DNA from: RGIG1934 sp045122895 | GTDB taxonomy: Bacteria > Bacillota > Clostridia > Lachnospirales > Lachnospiraceae | Length of the DNA: 12,084 nt | Direction of reading: 5' to 3' | Assembly: GCA_045122895.1 (NCBI GenBank) | Contig: JBGVIE010000041.1 | Location: forward strand, 1 to 12,084 | Shown here: positions 5,759 to 12,084 of the stretch, one piece after another | Layout of the letters: each line of letters starts with the position of its first letter | How positions within the stretch are numbered: the first letter of the stretch is position 1 | Position numbers and translations under genes: made by a program | The notes under the pieces: model-generated | Databases searched by the model: none | Seen by the model: the letters and a program-made list of their open reading frames with translations, nothing else | Told to the model about the DNA's origin: nothing

Positions 5759-6349
5759 TTAATTATTCTTAAATGCCAGAATAAGATTCTCCTTAAGCAT
5801 TATGCATTGATATTCCTCACCAAAAATCCTGCATTTTGGATATTGGTTATATAATTCAGACCACATATCATGTGGTTTATTCTCTTCCATTAACTCTTCT
5901 TCAACTGCTGAGGCAATCTCGATGTTCTCCTCTGTATTGTCTTCTATACTATCCTCTGTATCACTTTCTATTATACCACGAATCACTGAAATTTCCTCTG
6001 TATTATCCGATAAAAAAGTACAATATTCACACTTTTTATCATTTTCATCTGCACCCGATATGTAAACAGCAAAGCATCCGTCCAATTCATCAACAGATAT
6101 TTCACGCATCATCTCAAGCCTTCCTTTTGCAAGTTTGCCTTCATCAAGAAATGTTTTGCATATCGTTCCTTCATTCCTTTTACACAGAAATACTTTTACA
6201 TATTGCTCATAGGATGCGTCCGTTCTAAGATTCACATACACTCTCACAGTTCCATTTCTGCCATCCAGTTTAACAAACCCAACATTTTCGCACTTTTTAT
6301 CTTCTACGTATTCATATACGTATGATAGTAGCCTTATAAAATCAGACAT
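5759..6349 (-). CDS. Unknown acidic protein in rsmA operon
   Basis: 196 aa, function unknown. The first ATG in the frame (6368-6370) is rejected because the codons for KEEI contain the GAGGAG ribosome site of the ATG at 6347-6349. Seen: an N-terminal FIRLLSYVYEYVEDKKCENVG (residues 4-24) followed by beta-strand-like GFVKLDGRNGTVRVYVNL, a middle globular part with GCFAVYISG (91-99) and C-x-x-C (107-110), an acidic low-complexity linker (about 118-157, many Glu/Asp), and a C-terminal block MWSELYNQYPKCRIF (162-176). The pattern reminds me of Lachnospiraceae-restricted hypothetical proteins with an opening of the type FI-x-YLYEYE (possibly DUF6128), which often continue further at the C-terminus; this copy may be shorter. 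That link comes from memory and is tentative. There is no signal peptide or membrane span. It lies between rsmA and the HD-GYP-like gene. Confidence 0.75.
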   Translation of the reverse strand: MSDFIRLLSYVYEYVEDKKCENVGFVKLDGRNGTVRVYVNLRTDASYEQYVKVFLCKRNEGTICKTFLDEGKLAKGRLEMMREISVDELDGCFAVYISGADENDKKCEYCTFLSDNTEEISVIRGIIESDTEDSIEDNTEENIEIASAVEEELMEENKPHDMWSELYNQYPKCRIFGEEYQCIMLKENLILAFKNN

Positions 6350-6405
6350 ATAAATCTCCTCTTTTTTCATAGATTCTATGAGATTATATGCCTGTCAAAT
6401 TTCTT

Positions 6406-7266
6406 TTATGATATTATATCGGATAGTTTCGCAAATTCCTCAAGACTTAGCGCCTCTCCTCTTATGGTTTGGGATAATCCCAGCTCATCAAGTGCCTTTG
6501 ATACTGCCTCTTTAGTTGCAGGGACATCCGGTGCATTATTAAGACTGTTAAGTAGTGTCTTTCTTCTCTGGTTGAATGCAGCTCTTATTATTCTAAACAT
6601 AAGCTGTTCATTCTTCGGATTAACAGGTCTTTCTTTATGAGTAGTAAGTCTTATAACTGCTGAGCCTACATTTGGTCTTGGCATAAAGCAATTAGGTGGT
6701 ACATTTGCCACTACCTTGGCACTGCTGTAATACTGAACCGCAAGGGAAAGTGCACCATATTCCTTGCTTCCCGGTCCTGCCTGCATTCTGTCAGCAACTT
6801 CCTTTTGAACCATAATTGTTATACTCTCAACCGGCACATGGTTTTCAAAAAGCCCCATAATAATCGGTGTTGTTATGTAATACGGAAGATTAGCCACTAC
6901 CTTTATTGGTTTGCCGCCATTTCTCTCTTCTACTATTTTACATACATCTACCTTTAATATATCGTCATTTATTACAGTTACATTATCATATTCTTTTAAT
7001 GTATCTTCGGTAAGTATTGGAATCAGCATCTTGTCGATTTCAACTGCTACCACTTCTCTTGCATTCTCACAAAGATATTGTGTCATTGTTCCGATACCCG
7101 GTCCAATCTCTAACACCATATCGTCCTTTGTTATTCCGGATTCATCTATTATTCTCTCAAGAACATGTGTGTCTATAAGAAAATTCTGACCGAACTTCTT
7201 TTGGAAAACAAATTTGTACTTGTTAAGTATTTCTATTGTATTTGAGGGAATCCCTAAATTTGCCAT
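6406..7266 (-). CDS. rsmA: 16S rRNA (adenine1518-N6/adenine1519-N6)-dimethyltransferase
   Basis: RsmA (KsgA) uses S-adenosylmethionine to dimethylate the two adjacent adenines in the loop of the 3' terminal helix 45 of 16S rRNA, late in 30S assembly; loss gives kasugamycin resistance. At 286 aa it has the usual length. Seen: KKFGQNFL (23-30), SAM-binding VLEIGPGIGTMT (51-62), acidic VAVEID (73-78), and catalytic NLPYYITTP (126-134), the N-L-P-Y form of the N6-adenine methylase motif. The C-terminal part carries FNQRRKTLLNSL, a hallmark of the family. AGGAG is 7 nt before the ATG. tatD ends 10 bp upstream, so the two are almost certainly co-transcribed. In many Firmicutes rnmV lies between tatD and rsmA; it is absent here. 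Confidence 0.97.
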   Translation of the reverse strand: MANLGIPSNTIEILNKYKFVFQKKFGQNFLIDTHVLERIIDESGITKDDMVLEIGPGIGTMTQYLCENAREVVAVEIDKMLIPILTEDTLKEYDNVTVINDDILKVDVCKIVEERNGGKPIKVVANLPYYITTPIIMGLFENHVPVESITIMVQKEVADRMQAGPGSKEYGALSLAVQYYSSAKVVANVPPNCFMPRPNVGSAVIRLTTHKERPVNPKNEQLMFRIIRAAFNQRRKTLLNSLNNAPDVPATKEAVSKALDELGLSQTIRGEALSLEEFAKLSDIIS

Positions 7267-7276
7267 AGATTTTCTC

Positions 7277-8044
7277 CTATTTTATTCTGTATAAATCAAA
7301 TGCGTTTTTGGTTGTAGCTTCTATTACTTCTTCCTCACTTATCTGCTTAATATCAGCGATGGCTGATACAACATATGGAAGATTTAATGACGAATTTCTC
7401 TTGCCTCTGTTAGGCACCGGTGACAGATACGGGCAGTCTGTCTCTAACACTATTTTGTCAAGAGGAAGATATGATACAACCTCTTTCAGCTTCTTAGAAT
7501 TGGTGAAGGTTACTACACCTCCTATTCCAAAATAGTAGCCCATATCAAGATACTCTCTTGCCATCTCCACACCATATGAATAGCAGTGAACTACACCCCC
7601 TATTTCGTCTGCTTCATGTTCTTTCATAATATCGAGGGTGTCCTTTGCAGCGTCTCTACTGTGAATAACAACAGGAAGCTTAACTTTCGCTGCCACTTCA
7701 AGCTGTTTTACAAACCACTTTTTCTGCAGCACCTTATCAGTATCAGGGTAATGATAGTCAAGGCCAATCTCTCCAATGGCTACCACCTTATCAAGCGCTG
7801 CCCATTTTTCTAACTCATCCATATGTTCATCCGTAAGCTCCTCTACCTCACTGGGATGAACTCCTACAGCTGCATATATAAAATCATATTCACTCGCAAG
7901 CTCAATGCTTACCTGTGAAGATTTCATATCTGCTCCTATATTTACTATGTTTCCGATTCCTGATGATTTCATAGAGGACAGAAGAATACCTCTGTCCTCA
8001 TCAAATGCCTCATCATCATAATGTGCATGTGTATCAAATATCAT
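7277..8044 (-). CDS. tatD: TatD family metal-dependent hydrolase/DNase
   Basis: Cytoplasmic TIM-barrel hydrolase; TatD enzymes are metal-dependent 3'-5' exonucleases linked to DNA repair. At 255 aa it has the usual length. Seen: metal ligands in FDTHAHYDD (His6, His8), GVHP (His63), GEIGLDYHY (Glu92), VIHSRDA (His128), VVHCYS (His153) and LETDCPYLSP (Asp203), followed by PNRGKRN, all canonical. The ATG at 8042-8044 is preferred over the one two codons upstream (8048-8050): GGAG in the end of metG is 8 nt from the former but only 2 nt from the latter. With this start the ATG shares one base with the metG stop (TAATG), indicating translational coupling. rsmA follows after 10 bp. Confidence 0.95.
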   Translation of the reverse strand: MIFDTHAHYDDEAFDEDRGILLSSMKSSGIGNIVNIGADMKSSQVSIELASEYDFIYAAVGVHPSEVEELTDEHMDELEKWAALDKVVAIGEIGLDYHYPDTDKVLQKKWFVKQLEVAAKVKLPVVIHSRDAAKDTLDIMKEHEADEIGGVVHCYSYGVEMAREYLDMGYYFGIGGVVTFTNSKKLKEVVSYLPLDKIVLETDCPYLSPVPNRGKRNSSLNLPYVVSAIADIKQISEEEVIEATTKNAFDLYRIK

Positions 8045-9984
8045 TAGCATATCTCCGAACCACTGATAATATCCTTATCAACTGTTAATACAGAAAGATT
8101 GTCAGCATCATCACTTGCAGCGAGAATCATTCCTTCTGATAAGATACCACATAATTTAACAGGCTTAAGATTTGTAACTACTGCCACCTTCTTGCCTACA
8201 ATATCTGCCGGATCATAGTAGTTTGCAATACCTGATACAATCTGTCTCACTTCGTTACCTACTCTTATCTTGGATACCAAGAGCTTCTTTGCCTTCTTAA
8301 CTCTCTCACATTCAAGGACTTCACCAACTCTTAACTGAATCTTGTCAAAATCGTCGATGCTTATCTCTTCCTTAGGTTCTACCTCAGGATACTTTGGTCC
8401 TGCCTGCGCAGCCATAAGCTCATCAGCTTTTTCGATCACTTCATTCACATCCATCCTTGCAAAAAGAATCTCCGGTGTGTCTGTAACCTTTGTTCCTGAT
8501 ACATACTTACCAAACTCGCCTAACTCATCAAAACTTCTCTTTGTAGCATTAAGCTGTGCAAGAATCTTTTCTGATGTCTCAGGCATAAATGATGCGAGCA
8601 AGCTTGCACCAATTGTTATTGACTCAACTAAATTATAAAGAACTGTTTCAAGTCTTTCTGATTTACTCTCGTCCTTTGCAAGTGCCCATGGCATTGTCTC
8701 ATCAATGTACTTATTACACCTCTTGAATAACGTAAAGATATCTGTAAGGGCATCAGCCACACGAAGCTTGTCCATCTTGTCGATTACTTTATCCTTTGTC
8801 TCAAGTACAACCTTCTTAAGGTCAGCATCACATTCTTCTGTGTTGATATTCTTGTCGTTGACAACACCTCCAAAGTACTTGTTTGACATTGAGATTGTTC
8901 TGTTAACAAGATTACCAAGCGTGTTTGCAAGGTCTGAATTAACTCTCTCTGTTACTAATTCCCATGTAACGTTACCATCATTCTCAAATGGCATCTCGTG
9001 AAGCACAAAATATCTTACTGCATCTACTGAAAATACTTCTGCAACATCATCAGCATAGATAACATTTCCCTTTGATTTACTCATCTTGTCATTATTCATA
9101 AGCAACCATGGATGTCCAAATACCTGCTTTGGAAGCGGAATATCAAGTGCCATCAAGAAAATTGGCCAATAAATTGTATGGAATCTGATTATATCCTTAC
9201 CGATAAGGTGAAGGTCTGCCGGCCAGTATTCCTTAAACATATCTGAATGATTGCCGTCTGCATCATATCCAAGTCCTGTGATGTAGTTGGTTAACGCATC
9301 AAGCCATACATATGTTACATGTTTTTCGTCAAATGGTACCTTGATTCCCCATGTGAAAGATGTTCTTGATACGCATAAATCCTGAAGTCCCGGAAGAAGG
9401 AAATTGTTCATCATCTCGTTCTTTCTTGATACCGGCTGGATAAAATCAGGATGAGTGTTAATATGCTCAATAAGTCTGTCGGCATATTTGCTCATCTTGA
9501 AGAAGTATGCTTCCTCCTTGGCAGGCTTAACTTCCCTTCCGCAGTCAGGACATTTTCCATCCACTAACTGTGACTCTGTCCAGAAGGATTCACAAGGTGT
9601 ACAATACATTCCTTCGTATTCGCTCTTGTAGATATCACCCTTGTCATATAACTTCTTAAAAATCTTCTGAACCTGTGCCTCATGATCTTCGTCTGTTGTT
9701 CTGATAAATCTATCATATGAAGTGTTCATTCCATCCCAGATTCTCTTAATCTCTGTTGATACGTTATCAACAAATTCCTTAGGAGTAATTCCGGCCTCTG
9801 CTGCCTTTAACTCAATCTTTTGTCCATGTTCGTCTGTACCTGTCTGGAATCTTACATCATATCCCTGTTCTCTTTTAAATCTTGCAATACTGTCTGCTAA
9901 TATAACTTCATATGTATTACCGATATGAGGCTTACCAGATGTATATGCTATCGCTGTTGTTAAATAATATTTTTTCTTTTCCAT
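8044..9984 (-). CDS. metG: Methionyl-tRNA synthetase
   Basis: Class I aminoacyl-tRNA synthetase that charges tRNA-Met in the cytoplasm. 646 aa, the longer bacterial form with a C-terminal tRNA-binding domain, similar in size to the B. subtilis enzyme. Seen: HIGH-type signature KPHIGNTYE (18-26), the connective-peptide zinc knuckle CTPC (128-131) plus CPDC (145-148), the KMSKS loop DKMSKSKGN (299-307), anticodon-binding helical domain (about 350-520), and an EMAP/Trbp111-like domain (about 542-646: DKIQLRVGEVLECE, SGIANYY, VAVVTNLKP, LSEGMILAA). AAGGTGA lies just before the ATG. The 63-bp gap to the upstream peptidase gene holds no T-box leader, and I see no convincing promoter there, so read-through from the peptidase gene is possible. 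First gene of the run with tatD and rsmA. Confidence 0.97.
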   Translation of the reverse strand: MEKKKYYLTTAIAYTSGKPHIGNTYEVILADSIARFKREQGYDVRFQTGTDEHGQKIELKAAEAGITPKEFVDNVSTEIKRIWDGMNTSYDRFIRTTDEDHEAQVQKIFKKLYDKGDIYKSEYEGMYCTPCESFWTESQLVDGKCPDCGREVKPAKEEAYFFKMSKYADRLIEHINTHPDFIQPVSRKNEMMNNFLLPGLQDLCVSRTSFTWGIKVPFDEKHVTYVWLDALTNYITGLGYDADGNHSDMFKEYWPADLHLIGKDIIRFHTIYWPIFLMALDIPLPKQVFGHPWLLMNNDKMSKSKGNVIYADDVAEVFSVDAVRYFVLHEMPFENDGNVTWELVTERVNSDLANTLGNLVNRTISMSNKYFGGVVNDKNINTEECDADLKKVVLETKDKVIDKMDKLRVADALTDIFTLFKRCNKYIDETMPWALAKDESKSERLETVLYNLVESITIGASLLASFMPETSEKILAQLNATKRSFDELGEFGKYVSGTKVTDTPEILFARMDVNEVIEKADELMAAQAGPKYPEVEPKEEISIDDFDKIQLRVGEVLECERVKKAKKLLVSKIRVGNEVRQIVSGIANYYDPADIVGKKVAVVTNLKPVKLCGILSEGMILAASDDADNLSVLTVDKDIISGSEIC

Positions 9985-10047
9985 TACTTCACCTTGTTCC
10001 TTTTTCTATATCATACAGTATAATTTACTACACTAAACATCCTTTGT

Positions 10048-11904
10048 CTAGTAATTCTCAGACATCCACACATCTAAATATTTCTCTATAACGTTAAATT
10101 GTGCAGGACCAAAATCCAATATAAACTTATTGAACTCTTTTAAATTAAATTTATCACCCAACTGTTTCTCTGCTTTTGTCTTAAGAGCATCAATCTCAAG
10201 ATAACCAAGATAGTAGTTAAGATAGTTTGCCGGTTCTTCGACCATTGCATTATATATCTCATCTACATTTTCTTTGGCAACTTCCTCTCCAAAGCTCTTT
10301 GCAAGGAATTTCTCTGTCTCTTCTCTGGTCCAGCCTTTATAGTTGACACCCACATCTATCTGTGAATACACGTTAAGTGTGAGTGTAGTATTGATTCTGT
10401 TAAACTTGGCTGCTGCTTCTGACAAACCGCCGTAATTATATGAGTATGCCTCTACATAAGTTGCCCAACCTTCTGTGTAACCTGTCACATTGAACATATT
10501 TCTGATAAGCGAAGGATTAGTCTGTGCAAAATATGTCTCCTGATACAGATGCCCCGGATATCCTTCGTGGGCAAGTGTGCTCATCATGGATGCTTCCTCG
10601 TATTTATCTGACTTGTTGATGTAAATTGAATTGTCGTCAGTCTTATCAATCGCAGGTGTTAAATAAAATGCAGGAGAAACAAACTCTTCAAGTGATTCAT
10701 CTACATACTTAACTGTAAACTCATTGCTTCCCCCTTCCGGGAATGCATCTCCTATCTGGCTCTTTAAATAATCAAGAATATTCTCAGGAGAGTCCTTCGG
10801 ATCAACTTCTGTATACTCTTCAAGTTCATCAAGGATATTTGGATTAAGTGCGTATATCATACTACAGGATGTCAAATCTGCCGTGTACTTCTGTTCTAAC
10901 AATTCACTTATCTCTTCAACTGTTTTGTACGAGCCAACCGATGTATTAATGAGATACTGATAATATCTTATACCTTCAGGGTAATTGCAAAGTCCCCCTT
11001 CATTTTTTCCGCTGCCCTTTAAAGCTTTAAGTTCATCTATAAGCTTCTGATAAGCCGGAATCACTATATCCTTTACTATCTCCTCATTCTGTTCTTTGTA
11101 ATCCTTCATAGCAACAGGGCTGATATTTACTCTCTCAATTCTTGTATTAAAAGTTGTAAGCAGCACATTTTCATCAGGCTTTTTGATAAAGTCCTCGCAC
11201 TGTGCCGTGACTTCATCAACAGCAAAATCCGCCATAAAAAGTCCGGCTTTTACTTTTTCCTTCTGAAACTCAATAATACTGTCCATATAATCAGGAATTG
11301 TCTTTAAGAGTTCAAGATAATCCTTCACATCCTGTTCCCTGTAAAAGCTGTATTCTGCCATAACAATCGGAAGCTGTGCCTGCTCTCCGCATGTCTTTGA
11401 CAACATCTCTGTATAGATATTCAAATCTTCGTTTTCTATATCTGTCTGTAGCATCTGTTTCAGGATATCGTAGGTTATTCTCTGTTCCCTTGTCAATCCG
11501 TTATAGTTAAAGCTGTTAAGAGTCTCTAAATACTCTTTCTCATCCTCAATATCGCGCTCCATATCTTCCAATCTGTAGCTTCCAATTTTGATATCATATT
11601 TGTCAATACCAAAATTCTCCGGATTAGCTATTGTGTAATGGAGATTAAGCCCATTCTCGCTAAGCTCCTTCTTGAAGATTCCGTCTGTAAACTCATCAAA
11701 TCTTGCCTGTTCAACAGGGTCATCCACAAACTCTTCCGGTACGATTGCATCTGATGTGGTAGTCTCCTCCGTATAAGATGTCGTAACCTGTGGTGTCTCC
11801 TTATCTATGGCCGGTCCTGATACCTTATCACTTCTTTTACAGCCTGTAAAAAGCATAGTGACTGATAAAACAATCACTGCCGAAGTTCTGATTATTCTCT
11901 TCAT
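10048..11904 (-). CDS. DUF885 family zinc-peptidase-like lipoprotein
   Basis: 618 aa, predicted extracytoplasmic lipid-anchored metallopeptidase. Seen: type II signal peptide MKRIIRTSAV with hydrophobic run and lipobox LFTGC (Cys22), a Thr/Ser/Glu-rich linker (about 28-60), then a long, mostly helical body. Near the C-terminus is HEGYPGHLYQ (446-455), the HExxxGH-type zinc motif of the DUF885 family, and GYTEGWATYVE (475-485) with Glu478 as likely third ligand. The overall plan resembles DUF885 proteins and more distantly M32/M3-type carboxypeptidases; the peptide substrate is unknown. The ATG at 11902-11904 is chosen because the signal peptide starts there and GGAGG lies 11 nt upstream; a further upstream ATG (11950-11952) would add a meaningless A/T-coded stretch spanning the promoter. 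A clear promoter precedes it. metG follows after 63 bp. Confidence 0.88.
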   Translation of the reverse strand: MKRIIRTSAVIVLSVTMLFTGCKRSDKVSGPAIDKETPQVTTSYTEETTTSDAIVPEEFVDDPVEQARFDEFTDGIFKKELSENGLNLHYTIANPENFGIDKYDIKIGSYRLEDMERDIEDEKEYLETLNSFNYNGLTREQRITYDILKQMLQTDIENEDLNIYTEMLSKTCGEQAQLPIVMAEYSFYREQDVKDYLELLKTIPDYMDSIIEFQKEKVKAGLFMADFAVDEVTAQCEDFIKKPDENVLLTTFNTRIERVNISPVAMKDYKEQNEEIVKDIVIPAYQKLIDELKALKGSGKNEGGLCNYPEGIRYYQYLINTSVGSYKTVEEISELLEQKYTADLTSCSMIYALNPNILDELEEYTEVDPKDSPENILDYLKSQIGDAFPEGGSNEFTVKYVDESLEEFVSPAFYLTPAIDKTDDNSIYINKSDKYEEASMMSTLAHEGYPGHLYQETYFAQTNPSLIRNMFNVTGYTEGWATYVEAYSYNYGGLSEAAAKFNRINTTLTLNVYSQIDVGVNYKGWTREETEKFLAKSFGEEVAKENVDEIYNAMVEEPANYLNYYLGYLEIDALKTKAEKQLGDKFNLKEFNKFILDFGPAQFNVIEKYLDVWMSENY

Positions 11905-11940
11905 ATATTTTATGTCCTCCAAAAAATGATAATATAATAA

Positions 11941-11969
11941 ATGATAGTACAATTAACATTTTATTTCAA
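11941..11969 (-). promoter_or_regulatory. Sigma-A-type promoter of the peptidase lipoprotein gene
   Basis: On the minus strand TTGAAA (11964-11969), exactly 17 bp, then TATCAT (11941-11946, 5 of 6). Transcription would start near 11934, leaving a leader of about 30 nt that contains GGAGG before the ATG. This is the best promoter match in the window. Confidence 0.65.
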
Positions 11970-12011
11970 CTTTATTATTCCCTTATGTTGTGTATCACAT
12001 TCAAGTAGCAT

Positions 12012-12084
12012 CTACTCTGCAGTTATCTTATCACCTTCGGACTTATCCCAATCAAAGTAACTTGAAAATGTCGGTTCAGCGCTA
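12012..12084 (-). CDS. C-terminal end of an unidentified protein (runs off right edge)
   Basis: The last 23 codons of a minus-strand gene, reading SAEPTFSSYFDWDKSEGDK then ITAE and a TAG stop at 12012-12014. The aromatic/acidic composition and clean reading frame look like real coding sequence (the other two minus frames have early stops), but the fragment is too short to name. It lies 107 bp before the peptidase gene in the same direction, with the peptidase promoter between; I see no clear terminator hairpin after it. Confidence 0.6.
   Translation of the reverse strand, partial: SAEPTFSSYFDWDKSEGDKITAE

Noticed and set aside
6383..6398. TATAAT and TTGACA on the minus strand between rsmA and the acidic-protein gene
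   Set aside because: The two hexamers overlap in the wrong geometry (only 4 bp apart, TTGACA first), and neither has a good partner at 16-18 bp.
9985..10047. Possible metG promoter or T-box leader
   Set aside because: TATGAT and TATACT occur but without a suitable -35, and the gap is far too short for a T-box.
11905..11952. Longer N-terminus of the DUF885 lipoprotein
   Set aside because: It would translate the ribosome site and the -10 region and place 16 residues before an otherwise typical lipoprotein signal peptide.

Overview
The window looks like a chromosomal segment of a low-GC member of the Clostridia. Lachnospiraceae is the most likely family, inferred from the metG-tatD-rsmA order, the protein styles, strong GGAGG ribosome sites and A/T-rich codon use; I could not run a database search. 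Most genes lie on the minus strand.

Left part (about 1-3650): an accessory, signalling region. It starts with the 5' end of a lipoprotein gene. Next comes an agr-type peptide quorum-sensing locus. On the minus strand lie agrB (processing protease/exporter), a 42-codon agrD-like pheromone precursor (752-880) and a small secreted protein of unknown function whose natural start is cut by an in-frame TAG. A strong hairpin (275-307) closes this operon. Divergently, on the plus strand, lie a LytTR response regulator (AgrA type) and a membrane GHKL histidine kinase (AgrC type). The 204-bp gap between the arms holds two perfect 15-bp direct repeats with a 21-bp period, which is the geometry of an AgrA/LytTR binding site, just upstream of an agrB promoter with a poor -35. 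The expected circuit is: AgrB matures and exports the peptide, the kinase senses it, the regulator is phosphorylated and binds the repeats, and agrB-agrD-secreted protein is induced. The presumed ring residue of the peptide is Ser, not Cys, so the pheromone should be a lactone rather than a thiolactone.

Middle (3640-4735): tadA (tRNA adenosine deaminase, minus) and a RimJ/RimL-like GNAT acetyltransferase (plus). They are divergent from each other, and each overlaps the 3' end of its convergent neighbour by a few bases.

Right part (4729-9984): a compact minus-strand housekeeping run, transcribed metG (Met-tRNA synthetase) - tatD (metal-dependent DNase) - rsmA (16S rRNA dimethyltransferase) - unknown acidic protein - degenerate HD-GYP protein. 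The spacings are -1, 10, 56 and 25 bp, with small junctions typical of an operon. Upstream lies a DUF885-type zinc peptidase lipoprotein (10048-11904) with a well-formed sigma-A promoter, and at the right edge the last 23 codons of another gene. No tRNA, rRNA, CRISPR array, insertion sequence or riboswitch was found, and no gene-free stretch exceeds about 205 bp.
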